Shown here: one piece after another, positions 11,090-23,004 of the stretch
Position numbering within the stretch: position 1 is the stretch's first letter
How the letters are laid out: each line of letters starts with the position of its first letter
NCBI GenBank assembly: GCA_963281255.1
Contig: OY725488.1
Span: 10,637,524-10,701,523, forward strand
Direction: 5' to 3'
DNA from: Aphrocallistes beatrix
Lineage: Eukaryota; Porifera; Hexactinellida; Sceptrulophora; Aphrocallistidae
DNA: 64,000 nt
Notes under the pieces: generated by a model
Database searches by the model: none
Told to the model about the DNA's origin: nothing
The model's input: only the letters and a program-made list of their open reading frames with translations
Translations under genes and position numbers: made by a program

Positions 11090-11400
11090 AGTACAAGGAG
11101 AATAAAATAATTCTCTTAAATACTGCAAGATAGCGAACAGTTCCTATCTACGTACTACATACATTAAACTTGAGCCAAGGAAAAGTCGGGACACAGCCTT
11201 GAATTTCGTGTTTCATGGCGGGACGCAATATTAGAGTATTATACATGGGATCAAAAGAAGTGGGACATAATGGCGAAATTTAGTGTAAAAGCGGGACACT
11301 TGTGAAAATTAGCTCAATAGAAGAGGGACGGTTGGCACGTATGAATGTATCTAGCATGTCACACACCTTATAACTCAATGTGGCAATCCACACTTCCAGC
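11090..11400 (+). pseudogene. Relic 5' end of an IkB-like array gene, interrupted by a repeat
   Basis: 11095-11150 matches the array coding stretch for RKFLNYCKTGNTSYL with stops and substitutions. After an insertion at about 11165-11345, the match resumes with the stretch for SxMSHTSQLNATLH (11346-11395). Nothing of the later ankyrin repeats is left. It is an eighth, dead member between the first alpha-beta-gamma trio and the second alpha gene. Confidence 0.7.
11165..11345 (+). repeat. GGGAC-motif interspersed repeat
   Basis: A segment with recurrent GGGAC words (GTCGGGACAC, GCGGGACGC, AGCGGGACACTTG, GAGGGACGG). Related segments lie at 24475-24640, 26638-26800 and, inverted, 41138-41305. 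It has no coding potential and its class is unknown. Confidence 0.6.
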
Positions 11401-12143
11401 AAAGTCAATTATCATGTCACAAACCTGCGAGAAAACAGCCTTATTCTTACTAATTAATAGTCTGTAAATGCTTTTAAAAGAATCACTGGGAATGTAATCA
11501 ATTCAATTAAGATAGTATTGAGTTAAGTAATCTCTTGACTTGACTAAGACCTACATTATTTCCCCGCAGTTAACAGTTCTAGAAAAAGCTGATAAAGTTA
11601 AAGTTGTTGTATCATATTAAATTTAATTGATTGATAAGCTTACACTTGTATATATATATGCAGAGATATATCCCGGCGAGGGTCACCTGTATTAACTAAT
11701 AATATGTAGATATATCACCACATTAAATAACATTGAATTGATCTACTCATCTAGATTGTTCACGCACTATACAACTGTTCATATCCCGATTGGATCCCTA
11801 GGGAATAGTGTTCGGGAAAATTTTGAAATGAGGCAACAGGAACAACTCTGATTGAGGGTAATATTAATATAGAACAGGGATTGATCTTAAAATGCTTACA
11901 ATTTTTATTTTCTATGTAGCATTATCATATACCTCAGATTGAAAGTACTGGAATTTTATTAATACGTGTATATTACTAGTAGTACTTTCAAAAGCAAGGT
12001 AGAATTATGGAAGTGAATGTCATAGCTTATCAGTGCTAACATGTTGAAAGTAAAAAGATTCCACTAGAATGTTCAGGAGAATAAACAAAGGGTAATAATA
12101 TCAATGGAATACACCGTGCAGTCTCACTCTAGGACTTTACAAG

Positions 12144-12151
12144 TATAAATA
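12144..12151 (+). promoter_or_regulatory. TATA box, alpha class
   Basis: TATAAATA 63 nt before the ATG at 12207, in the same context as the box at 550. Confidence 0.75.
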
Positions 12152-12206
12152 CATTGCACTGGATCAAATTGTTATTATTCAAATAAATCAAACTCAAAAT
12201 TAAACT

Positions 12207-13223
12207 ATGATTGCAACAATAAACATGAATGTTACAAATCTCAATAAATCAACAGTAGAAAGCAGCAAATCTGATCCAAATAACCACACTCATCATAATA
12301 TAAAGTTCTTGAACTACTGCAAGACAGGAGATACTTCCTATCTATCTGACATGTCACAAACCGCACAACTCAATGCTACACTCCACACGAGAGATCATGA
12401 GGGAAACTCACCTCTCATGCTCACCATCATCCATCAACAAATGCAGCCATTCCTCTCCATCCTACGCTCTCTCTCTCTTCCCTCTCACAGCTCTACCTCA
12501 CACTCCCTCAACACTCTATCCTACCTCCACCTCTACAACAGACACAGACACAACGCACTCCACCTCTCTTTCATCTTCACAAACCACCACATGCTCACAG
12601 CCTTGATTCAGGCTGGATGTGACCCTCTGAAGGAGGATAGAGAACAACAGAATGCATTCCATTATATCGCCAAACTCAACTTGATCGGATTCTCTCATCT
12701 CATCCACTCTGCACTCGTAAACAAACACAACAACAACTACATGATAGTGAGAAATATTGAGAGAGCACTTCTCACTGCAAGAGACAGTGAGGGCATGACT
12801 CCTGTGCACAGAGCTATTCAAACTCACCAGCAGCTCAATCTGGTGAGAGAGCTGATGAATCCCGGTGAGACAGAGACGATGGAAGATAGAGAGATGAGAG
12901 GAGATGTTGTGAGAGTTCTGACAGGCAAGAGCAGCTCCAGTGCACTCCATCTAGCAGCAGCTACTGGCAATGGAATGCTGGTGGAATATATCTTGCTTCA
13001 AGTGCCATTCTCAGATCGATCCGAGTTTGTAGAGCTTTCAAACGGACACGGAGACACCGCACTCCACACGGCGGTAGCATGGGACAGATTGGAGTGTGTG
13101 CAGTGTCTGCTTCTTCACGGGAGCTGTGTGGATGTGTGGAGTGGAGAGGAGGAGTTGCCACTGGACTACTGTGTCTCTGATCAGATGAGACAACTGCTCA
13201 TACCTCACTACGGAATCAACTGA
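12207..13223 (+). CDS. IkB-like six-ankyrin protein, array gene 4 (alpha class)
   Basis: Intact intronless 338-residue protein. Approximate layout: variable head 1-32 (same as gene 1), conserved KFLNYCKTGD at 33-42, ankyrin 1 at 63-95, long loop 96-109, ankyrin 2 at 110-142 (AGCDP at 136-140), ankyrin 3 at 144-175, Asn loop 175-177, ankyrin 4 at 193-225, acidic insert ETETMEDREMRGD at 221-233, ankyrin 5 at 243-275, ankyrin 6 at 281-313, C-terminal tail to 338. Six repeats with a long loop after the first match the IkB plan. No signal peptide, membrane segment or DSGxxS degron. No Asn expansion, unlike gene 1. It is the best reference copy of the array. Confidence 0.87.
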   Translation: MIATINMNVTNLNKSTVESSKSDPNNHTHHNIKFLNYCKTGDTSYLSDMSQTAQLNATLHTRDHEGNSPLMLTIIHQQMQPFLSILRSLSLPSHSSTSHSLNTLSYLHLYNRHRHNALHLSFIFTNHHMLTALIQAGCDPLKEDREQQNAFHYIAKLNLIGFSHLIHSALVNKHNNNYMIVRNIERALLTARDSEGMTPVHRAIQTHQQLNLVRELMNPGETETMEDREMRGDVVRVLTGKSSSSALHLAAATGNGMLVEYILLQVPFSDRSEFVELSNGHGDTALHTAVAWDRLECVQCLLLHGSCVDVWSGEEELPLDYCVSDQMRQLLIPHYGIN

Positions 13224-15705
13224 ACGGAATAACTATTGTTTTAAAGAAACTGAAATATATCACTTATTTTTAAATTTGATTAATAATTTGTATTCTTCTT
13301 TTTAAAATTAAATTATACTGAAAATATGTTCCAATTTACGATATTTACGTATATATAATTCCCATTACATTTTGGTAGGCTACTGCTGCTATTGATAGAG
13401 TATAACTATAATATATATTTATTGGAGAACTTTACACTTTACAGTAGTCGCTGAATCGTTTATTCTGGTTGAGATCAATGATTAATTTTATGACATTGTT
13501 AAGGTTAATGTAACTTGCTTTAATAGCGGTCACCTGTACCTAATGATCACTTAAAGGCAGTCCTGTCATCGACCTTCCCATTACAATGCTACCTCTATAC
13601 GTATAATGGTCACTGACATAACGATTATTTTTGGTCAGTCCTTGGGTAGTCGTTACAGACATATTTCACCATCTTCTATACACTACTCAAGTACTCTGTA
13701 AAACCTCTGTAGTCCAGTTGGAACTAAGCAAAGCTGTCCATTATGTAAGTGGACAATATTCAGATTTTGAAATATTTAGAATTCAACACGTGCGATAATT
13801 TTTCGCAATCATTTTTGATAATTGATGTGGGTTTATGAAGATGAAATAGATACTTTAGAACACTTATTTGCAGAAAGACAGTGTCTTTTGTTATATTATT
13901 TTTATGTAGTGTTATTCATTCTGGAAGATGTTGAAATAGTCATTATGCCATATTATCTTACATAATAGTTCACATTGATAGATATATCCCTCTTCAAACA
14001 TTTCTTTTCTGAACACCCAAATGATGACTGCTTCTATCCTAAAGTGATACCTTCTAATCCGATTAAATTTAAAATAGAATAATTTATTCAGATAATTTGT
14101 AGTACTGAAAAGAAGGAAAACATAGATTGAACATCAAATATTGATCTTAAGAAATTATCCATAAAAGTGTCAACGTAATAACAAGTAATTCACTTCAAAT
14201 ATTATGAATCTACAGCTAATTTTGCATCATAAGATATAATCATTATTTCTAAATAATATTTTAGGAGTTTTTATAATATAAGGGTGGTAATTACTGAACT
14301 ATTTCATGAATAATTCAAAAGTTTCTAATTGGATACAACCTGTTACCGCCCATTCCTGGTAATCTGTTTCATAAACGTCTTCAGCCATCTAGAATGATTC
14401 ATCTACAAAAGCTCCGTATCCACACACAGGAGTAGATTCCTCTGAAGTAATTTTGAATATAGGTTAATATACCGTTGTTTTCCATATTATATTTTAAAAT
14501 TTTTGTAGAGATATATCCCTCTTCACTCTTCACAAATTCTCGACCAGAAAAGCGCAAGGTCCAACTTAATATTATTTCTTCTCTTTTCAAAAGTTTATAT
14601 TCTAATTTGATAGAATTAAGAATGACATGATATGCTTGTATAATGGCATTGAGATGAAGGAATACAAAGTATTTGACTCTCCTAATAGTATTCATGAAAA
14701 GAATACTGTTGGAAATTTATAGAATTGTTATGTTTGAATTGTTAAGTAATATTCAAAATTCAAGATTGAAACTAATCAGAAAATGTAATTCCATGCTCTT
14801 TAGGATCATAATTCGATCTATATATTCCTGAACATTGCATGTAGTATTTTGATATGATTGCTGACTCATACAAAAAGTAATACTACTCAATCTATAGTTA
14901 CACAAACACAGAACTACAAGTATATATAATTATCACATAAGATTGAAATTGGGAATTTTGTTCTATTTAAATTATTAAGGAATGATTGCCGTGTATAAAT
15001 GGTGGAATTTCTCAATAGTATTTGAAAAGATGAAATCACAGAAATAATTTTGCATGTGTTAACAAAACATCAAATGTAAACACTGATCTAGATTATGCCA
15101 ATATTACACATATACTTAGCTAGCAGTATATTAAGTAGGACATGCATAGCATTTTGATACTATTTCTCTATGGTGCTATTTGTTTAGTAGATATGCATTA
15201 AGAATAGGAGTAGACATGTATCATGCAATATCATATCTAACAAGGTTTTTCTATAGATAGGACTCGTTTCACCTACTTAACATCACAATTTCTTAAATGT
15301 GATTGATTATGTTCTATTCATACAATTCTGAAAGGATTTACAAGTAATTGACCAAGAGTAAAATGAAAAATGAATAAATAAAAAATTATTTTAAAATATT
15401 AATGTAATAAATAAGCATCATCGCATAAGATTTTATAAATACAAAAAAGATTACATCTCTTGCAAAAATTATGAATAACTATTTATAATAAAAAATTGGA
15501 ATTGTTTCAGGAAGTTCTAAAATTACTTTTTGGAAATACTGGAAGTTACTGCATAGATATCATATTGAGCCAGGTAGTTTTACAGAGATTAAACATTATC
15601 AGTATGATGTATGCAATTCTACTATACTGAAATAATACATCAGTGTACAGGAAATTTATGGAGGTATCTGAAAAGAGAGTATACAATTTCAAACCACCAA
15701 AATAG
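13224..15705. other. Spacer between array genes 4 and 5
   Basis: No gene seen. It supplies the empty sites for the MITEs at 1849 and 17103. A 98-residue ORF on the minus strand near 14399 has a counterpart in the first spacer (3592-3909), but the third spacer does not keep it open, so it is probably chance. Confidence 0.6.
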
Positions 15706-15713
15706 TATAAATA
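15706..15713 (+). promoter_or_regulatory. TATA box, beta class
   Basis: TATAAATA 64 nt before the ATG at 15770, in a context identical to 4670. Confidence 0.75.
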
Positions 15714-15769
15714 CACAATTTAGAAACAAAAGAATAAAAATTAATAGTAAATCAACTAAACATAAAACA

Positions 15770-16788
15770 ATGACCTCACCAATCGACAGCGTGCAAAATA
15801 TCAAAAATAATGAGCCAACAATGAACAGTTGGAAATCTGATATCTCTCTGTGCGAGGCGAATAATAGAAAGTTCTTGAATTACTGCAAGACAGGAGATAA
15901 TTCCTATCTATCTAACATGTCACACACCTCACAACTCAATGCTACACTCCACACGAGAGATCATGAGGGGAACTCACCTCTCATGCTCACTATCATCCAT
16001 CGACAGATGCAGCCATTCCTCTCCATCCTACACTCTCTCTCCCTTCCCTCTCTCAGCTCTACCTCCCTCAACACTCTATCCTACCTCCACCTCTACAACA
16101 GACACGGACACAACGCACTCCACCTCTCTCTCATCTTCACAACCACCACATGCTCACAGCCTTGATTCAGGCTGGATGTGACCCTCTGAAGGAGGATAGA
16201 GAACAACAGAATGCATTCCACTACATCGCCAAACTCAACTTGATCGGATTCTCTCATCTCATCCACTCAGCACTCCTAAGCAAATACAACAGCAACAACA
16301 ACAAGAAGATAGTGAGAGAGATTGAGAGAGCACTTCTCACTGCAAGAGACAGTGAAGGCATGACTCCTGTGCACAGAGCTATTGAAACTCACCATCAGCT
16401 CAATCTGGTGAGAGAGCTGATGAATCCCGGTGAGACAGAGACGATGGAAGATAGAGAGATGAGAGGAGATGTTGTGAGAGTACTGACAGGAAAGAGCAGC
16501 TCCAGTGCACTCCATCTAGCAGCAGCTACTGGCAATGGAATGCTAGTGGAATATATCTTGCTTCAAGTGCCATTCTCAGATCGATCCGAGTTTATAAACC
16601 TTTCAAACGGACTCGGAGACACCGCACTCCACACGGCGGTAGCATGGGACAGATTGGAGTGTGTGCAGTGTCTGCTTCTTCACGGGAGCTGTGTGGATGT
16701 GTGGAATGGAGAGGAGGAGTTGCCACTGGACTACTGTGTCTCTGATCAGATGAGACAACTGCTCATACCTCACTACGGAATCAACTGA
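15770..16788 (+). pseudogene. IkB-like ankyrin gene 5 (beta class 5', alpha-type 3'), frameshifted
   Basis: Same head as gene 2 (MTSPIDSVQNIKNN). The frame breaks at 16141-16142, where paralogues have AAA in CACAAACCACC and this copy has AA. The first frame ends at 16165 after the second ankyrin begins; the rest, from MLTALIQAGCD (16150) to HYGIN, is open in the other frame. There is also an in-frame 6-nt loss (Ser-His) near 16065. The 5' flank is nearly identical to gene 2, but the 3' flank after 16788 matches genes 1 and 4, so the gene is a recombinant. A single A-run deletion may be a consensus error; if so the gene is intact at about 339 residues. SEFINLSNGLGD is a distinctive local variant. 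Confidence 0.8.
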
Positions 16789-19597
16789 ACTGATTGAATA
16801 TTGTTTTAAAGAAATTGAAACCTTCACTTATTTTTGACTTGAATTAATAAACTGTATTCCACTTTTCAAAATTAAATTATTCTGAAAATGTGTTCCAATT
16901 TACGATATTTACGTATATACAATTGCCGCACTTTATGGTAAGCTACTACTGCTGTTGATAGAGTACAACTATAATATATAGTTATTGGAGAACTAATACA
17001 CTTTACAGTAGTCGCTGGATCGTTTATCCTGGTAGAGATAATTATTACTTTTATGATATTGTTAAGGTTAGTTTAACCTGCTTTATAGCGGTCACCTGTA
17101 CCCAAGGTATTATCTAGGAGCGCGAGACGCTCCTTTAGGCGTATGATTTTAAGTCTCAAAGTGTTTAGGAGCGTGAAAATCCAGAATAATACCCAATTTA
17201 TCCTATATTATAATGACATTTATCAATTTAGGCGTATGAAAATTTATGGGGTTGAGATTAGGAGCATATCTCTGGAGGGCTGTATAATACCCTGCCTGTA
17301 CCTAATGATCACTTAAAGGCAGTCCTGTCATCGACCTTCCCATTACAATTCTACCTCTATACGTATAATGACCACTGACATAACGATCATCTTTTGTCAG
17401 TCCTTGGGTAGTCGTTACAGACAGTCTTCTATACACTTGTCAAGTACTCTGCAAAACATATGTAGTCAAGGTAGAACTAAGCAAAGCTATCCATTATTTA
17501 AGTGGACAATATTCAGTTTTTGAAATATTTAGAATTCAATACGTGCGATAATTTTCTCGAAATTTGCTTAATCATTTTTGATAATTGCAGTGGAGTCATG
17601 AAGATGGAATAGACACTTTCGAACGCTTACTTGGAGAAAGACGGTGTCTATTGATATATCATTTCTATGTAGTGTTATTCATTCCAGGAGATGCTAAAAG
17701 AGTCATTAGAGAGTCATTATGCCATATCATCTTAAATAATAGTTCACATTGATAGATATATCCCTCTTCAAACATTTCTTTTCTGAACACCCAAATGATG
17801 GCTGCTTCTATCCTAAAGTGATACTTTATAATCCGATAAAATTTAAAATATAATAATTTATTCAGATAGTTGGTGGTACTGAAAAGAAGGAAAACATAGA
17901 TTGAACATCAAATTTTGATCTTAAGAAATTATCCATAAAAGTGTCAACGTAATAACAAGTAATTCACTTCAAATATTATGAATCTACAGCTAATTTTGCA
18001 TCATAAGATATAATCATTATTTCTAAATAATATTTTAGGTGTTTTTAAAATATAAGGGCGGTAATTACTGAACTATTTCATGAATAATTCAAAAGGTTTT
18101 AATTGGATACAACCCGTTACCGCCCATTTCGGGTAAACTGTTTAATACAAATCTTCAGCCATCTAGAATGATTCAACTACAAAAGTTCCGTATCTACACA
18201 CAGGAGTATATTCCTCTGAAGTCATTTTGAATATAGGTTAATATACCGTTGTTTTCTTTATTATATTTTAAAATTTTTGTAGAGATATATCCCTCTTCAA
18301 ATTCCAGGTCCAACTTAATATTATTGCTTCTCTCTTCAAAAGTTTATATTCTAATTTAATAGAATTGAAAATGAAATGATATGCTTATATAATGGCATTG
18401 AGATGGAGGGATACGAAGTATTTGACTCTCCTGATAGATATTCTAAAAATAGTACTGTCGGAAATTCTAAAGATATTTTAAGAGTAAAGCATGAAGTGAT
18501 CGCATTTTCCACTATAATTTTAAGCAAATCATGATTCCCATTTGGAGTAATTCTAATTCTATGTTACGTATGTTTGAATTGTTAAGTAATATTCAAATTC
18601 AAGATTGAAACTAATCAGAAAATGAATTCCATGCTCTTTAGGATCATAATTCGATCTATATATTCCTGAACATTGCATGTAGTATTTTGATATGATTGCT
18701 GACTCATACTAAAAGTAATACTACTCAATCTATATTTCTACATAACACAGAACTATATATGATTCTCACATAAGATTGAAATTGAGAATTTGTTGTTCTA
18801 TTTAAAATATGTATAAGGAATGATTGTCTTGTTTAAATGGCAAATAATTTCTCAATAGTATTGTAAAATATAACAAATAGATTTTGAAGATGAAGTCACA
18901 AGGATAATTTTGTATGTGTCAATAAAACATCAAATATAAACAAAGGCCTAGATTGTGCCTATATTATGCGCATACTTAGCTATATGTATACCAACAAGTA
19001 GGACATGCATATCATTTTGACACTATTTCCCTATGGTGTTATTTATCTAGTAGATATGCATTAAGAATATTAATACAAGTAGACATGTATCATGTCAAAT
19101 TATATTTCACAAAGGTTTTCCTATAGATAGTACTCGTTTCATCTACTTAACATCACAAGTTCACAACTTCTTAATAGTGATCACATTCTAATCATAAAAA
19201 TTTAGAACGAATACAAGTCATTAAACAAAAGTAGAAATGAAAGAATACATAAATTAAAAATTCAATTGAAAATTAAACAAATATTTTTCAGCACAGATGT
19301 AATATATGTAGTAATTTTAAAGATTTTAAATTACAAACAAATGTTTACATATTATTCATGGATCATAAATACCTGGGCTAAATTTTGAATCGGCTCAGAA
19401 AGTTTCAAAATTGTTTTTTGGAAGTATACTGGAAGATACAGTACATATATCATAAGGAGCTAGGTAGTTTCACAGATTAAACATTTTCAGTATGCTGTAT
19501 GCTATTTCTACTATACTGAAATAAATCGTCAATGTACAGGAAATTTAGGGAAGTAGTATCTGAAAAGAGAGTATACAATTTCAAACAAACAAAATAG
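16789..19597. other. Spacer between array genes 5 and 6
   Basis: No gene seen. Third copy of the alpha-beta spacer; carries the hAT-type MITE at 17103-17294 that its sisters lack. AATAAA is at 16846-16851. Confidence 0.6.
17103..17294. mobile_element. 192-bp hAT-type MITE with proven empty site
   Basis: Ends CAAGGTATTAT and ATAATACCCTG are inverted repeats, flanked by an 8-bp duplication CCTGTACC (17095-17102 and 17295-17302). The sister spacers at about 2735 and 13530 have one CCTGTACC and no insert. Relatives: 33066-33160 (CAGGGTATTATACAGCC) and 53289-53460. Confidence 0.93.
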
Positions 19598-19605
19598 TAT
19601 AAATA
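19598..19605 (+). promoter_or_regulatory. TATA box, beta class
   Basis: TATAAATA 65 nt before the ATG at 19663. Confidence 0.75.
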
Positions 19606-19662
19606 CACAATATTGAAACAAAAGAACAAAAAATCTTAGTAAATCAACTAAAACATTAAACA

Positions 19663-20688
19663 ATGACTTCACCAATCGACAGCATTCAAAATATCAAAAA
19701 TAAAGAACCAGCAATGTACAGTTGGATATCAGGAAGATTTGAGTACGAGAAAAATAATAGAAATTTCTTGAACTACTGCAAGACAGGGAATACTTCATAT
19801 CTATCTGACATGTCACACACCTCACAACTCAATGCTACACTCCACACGAGAGATCATGAGGGGAACTCACCTCTCATGCTCACTATCATCCATCAACAGA
19901 TGCAGCCATTCTTCTCCATCCTACGCTCTCTCTCCCTTCCCTCTCTCAGCTCTACCACACACTCCCTCAACACTCTATCCTACCTCCACCTCTACAACAG
20001 ACACGGACATAACGCACTCCACCTCTCTCTCATCTTCACAAACCACCACATGCTCACAGCCTTGATTCAGGTTGGTTGTGACCCTCTGAAGGAAGATAGA
20101 GAACAACAGAATGCATTCCACTATATCGCCAAACTCAACTTGATCGGATTCTCTCATCTCATCCACTCAGCACTCTTAAACAAACACAGCAACAACAACA
20201 ACAACAAGATAGTTAGAGAGATTGAGAGAGAATTTCTCACTGCAAGAGACAGTGAGGGAATGACTCCTGTGCACAGAGCTATTCAAACTCACCAGCAGCT
20301 CAATCTGGTGAGAGAGCTGATGAATTCCGGTGAGACAGAGACGATGGAAGATATAGAGATGAGAGGAGATGTTGTGAGAGTTCTGACAGGCAAGATCAGC
20401 TCCAGTGCACTCCATCTAGCAGCAGCTACTGGCAATGGAGTGCTAGTGGAATATATCTTGCTTCAAGTGCCATTCTCAGATCGATCCGAGTTTGTGGAGC
20501 TTTCAAACGGACACGGAGACACCGCACTCCACACGGCGGTAGCATGGGACAGATTGGAGTGTGTGCAGTGTCTGCTTCTTCACGGGAGCTGTGTGGATGT
20601 GTGGAATGGAGAGGAGGAGTTGCCACTGGACTACTGTGTCTCTGATCAGATGAGACAACTGCTCATACCTCACTACGGAATCAACTGA
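19663..20688 (+). CDS. IkB-like six-ankyrin protein, array gene 6 (beta class)
   Basis: Intact intronless 341-residue protein beginning MTSPIDSIQNIKNKEPAMYSW, a diverged beta head (SGRFEYEKNN replaces SDISLCEANN). Six ankyrin repeats in the same places as gene 4; loop HSNNNNN; substitutions within the core include QVGCDPL in repeat 2, MNSGET and GKISSS, so this copy is the most diverged of the intact ones. The C-terminus HYGIN is kept. AATAAA at 20799-20804. Its downstream spacer matches that after gene 2. Role inferred as for the other members. Confidence 0.85.
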   Translation: MTSPIDSIQNIKNKEPAMYSWISGRFEYEKNNRNFLNYCKTGNTSYLSDMSHTSQLNATLHTRDHEGNSPLMLTIIHQQMQPFFSILRSLSLPSLSSTTHSLNTLSYLHLYNRHGHNALHLSLIFTNHHMLTALIQVGCDPLKEDREQQNAFHYIAKLNLIGFSHLIHSALLNKHSNNNNNKIVREIEREFLTARDSEGMTPVHRAIQTHQQLNLVRELMNSGETETMEDIEMRGDVVRVLTGKISSSALHLAAATGNGVLVEYILLQVPFSDRSEFVELSNGHGDTALHTAVAWDRLECVQCLLLHGSCVDVWNGEEELPLDYCVSDQMRQLLIPHYGIN

Positions 20689-21914
20689 ACAGATTGAATA
20701 TTGTTTTAAAGAAACTGAAATATATCACTTAATTTATCATTATTTAAATAATCTATACATGTATTTCTTATTTAGAATTAAATTATTGCAACATGATTAA
20801 TAAAGTATTTTTCCAGAAACTATTACAGAAAGTATCTGCTTCCTTCCTAGCACAGGATGTGATCATTTATATGTTTTATTCTGGTCAGATGGTGATTATT
20901 CAAATATTGATGACATATGCATAACTATTATCCAGAACAGTATACTTGTAATGCTAACCTTCGCTACTCATTTGAACTGGTCAAATTAAGTATAAATGAT
21001 AAAACTACCCTATCAAGATGTTTTTTGTGCATTTTGAGACAAAAGTCCTTGTTTCATGAATTATACGCCACAAAACATTTTGTGTTTTCCAACATACCAC
21101 CACATTTTAAGCCATTTCCTATGGAAAATTTGAATTTCATGCTATAATTTCAAAAAACAATTAATCTGAAGCAAATGTACGGTCATTCAAAATTCACTCA
21201 TACAATTCCATCAGGTTCTATAATTCATAGTTGTTGATCACATTCTCATGTACTATCTAGCTGTTAATTTGCATATTGATACACACCATCTGGTTAAAGG
21301 AGGAACTGTTTATGATTACTGGCTATATTTGCTTAGGAATAATTATTACTAAGTAAAAATGGCCTGTGTAGCCAGGAATTATTCTAAAATTAATTCATAA
21401 ATCCACAGAATAATCCATAATACATGAAATGTCTACTGTTTCATTTGTATGTAAGAGCTCAACCGTCCAGAATGATTGAATAATAAGAGCTTATCAAATC
21501 ATGGAAGTACTGCACATGTTGCAATTAAAAAACTTCCTTCTTATGACCTAATTGGAAACTCCGAAGAGACTAAGATCCTGGTAGAAACTTTGAGGATCAC
21601 TGAATAGATGATTTGAATGAGCCTGAAGAAATATGCTGACGAGAATTCACCTAAACGTTTTATTTATGCTCACTGGTGATACTAAATATATAGTGAAAAC
21701 TTTCCCCATTCATCTAGCTGTTTAGTAGAAGTGTTCGACCATCTAAATAATTTAATGACACCAAATTCTGTCCAGTAGGAGTGTTGGGTACTTTTCTTGG
21801 TCAAAATTGTATAAAATGGATTACTGCAAATCTAAAGGGTAAAATATTGTAATTGAAAGAACTCTATGCTGTACAACTAAACTTTTCTTTTCTAAAAATA
21901 GTTTAGTTAAAGTG
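20689..21914. repeat. Spacer between array genes 6 and 7 (partner 5754-7447)
   Basis: No gene seen. Homologous to the gene 2-gene 3 spacer. The short ORF at 20917 is not preserved there. Confidence 0.7.
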
Positions 21915-21922
21915 TATAAATG
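21915..21922 (+). promoter_or_regulatory. TATA box, gamma class
   Basis: TATAAATG 67 nt before the ATG at 21982, exactly the spacing of the other gamma gene. Confidence 0.65.
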
Positions 21923-21981
21923 GAGTTAGAATGGATAATGTTACACACAAATTTGATTGAACTAAAATAAAGAATTCAAAA

Positions 21982-23004
21982 ATGACACAAATTCACAATA
22001 CTCAAATTACTAAAAAGAATGAACCAGCAATGTATAGTTGGAAATCGGATATCTCTTCGTGCGAGGAAAATAATAGAAAGTTCTTGAACTACTGCAAGAC
22101 AGGAGATAATTCCTATCTATCTAACATGTCACACACCTCACAACTCAATGCTACACTCCACACGAGAGATCATGAGGGGAACTCACCTCTCATGCTCACT
22201 ATCATCCATCAACAGATGCAGCCATTCCTCTCCATCCTACACTCTCTCTCCCTTCCCTTTCTCAGCTCTACCTCACACTCCAACAACACTCTATCTTACC
22301 TCCACCTCTACAACAGACACGGACACAACGCACTCCACCTCTCTCTCATCTTCACAAACCACCACATGCTCACAGCATTGATTCAGGCTGGATGTGACCC
22401 TCTGAAGGAGGATAGAGAACAACAGAATGCATTCCACTATATAGCCATACTCAACTTGATCGGATTCTCTCATCTCATCCACTCTGCACTCTTAAACAAA
22501 CACAGCAACAACAACAACAACAAGATAGTGAGAAAGATTGAGAGAGAACTTCTCACTGCAAGAGACAGTGAGGGCATGACTCCTGTGCACAGAGCTATTC
22601 AAACTCACCAGCAGCTCAATCTGGTGAGAGAGCTGATGAATCCCGATGAGACAGAGACGATGGAAGATAGAGAGATGAGAGGAGATGTTGTGAGAGTTCT
22701 GACAGGCAAGAGCAGCTCCAGTGCACTCCACCTAGCAGCAGCTACTGGCAATGGAATGCTAGTGGAATATATCTTGCTTCAAGTGCCATTCTCAGATCGA
22801 TCCGAGTTTGTGGAGCTTTCAAACGGACACGGAGACACCGCACTCCACACGGTGGTAGCATGGGACAGATTGGAGTGTGTGCAGTGTCTGCTTCTTCACG
22901 GGAGCTGTGTGGATGTGTGGAGTGGAGAGGAGGAGTTGCCACTGGACTACTGTGTCTCTGATCAGATGAGACAACTGCTCATACCTCACTACGGAATCAA
23001 CTGA
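21982..23004 (+). CDS. IkB-like six-ankyrin protein, array gene 7 (gamma class)
   Basis: Intact intronless 340-residue protein starting MTQIHNTQITKKNEPAMYSW, the gamma head. It keeps the full C-terminus (SDQMRQLLIPHYGIN) that its gamma sister at 7515 has lost, so it is the only complete gamma gene. Six ankyrin repeats; loop HSNNNNNKIVRK. A degron of DSGxxS type is absent. AATAAA at 23098-23103. It is the last intact array gene; the DNA after it is unrelated to other array spacers. Confidence 0.86.
   Translation: MTQIHNTQITKKNEPAMYSWKSDISSCEENNRKFLNYCKTGDNSYLSNMSHTSQLNATLHTRDHEGNSPLMLTIIHQQMQPFLSILHSLSLPFLSSTSHSNNTLSYLHLYNRHGHNALHLSLIFTNHHMLTALIQAGCDPLKEDREQQNAFHYIAILNLIGFSHLIHSALLNKHSNNNNNKIVRKIERELLTARDSEGMTPVHRAIQTHQQLNLVRELMNPDETETMEDREMRGDVVRVLTGKSSSSALHLAAATGNGMLVEYILLQVPFSDRSEFVELSNGHGDTALHTVVAWDRLECVQCLLLHGSCVDVWSGEEELPLDYCVSDQMRQLLIPHYGIN

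Larger units (their letters stand above)
11606..15960 (+). repeat. Segmental duplication, copy 2 (partner 1-4925)
   Basis: Begins with the same bases as position 1 of the window and carries the second alpha gene and the 5' half of the next beta gene. It lacks the 766-bp MITE of copy 1. Confidence 0.85.
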
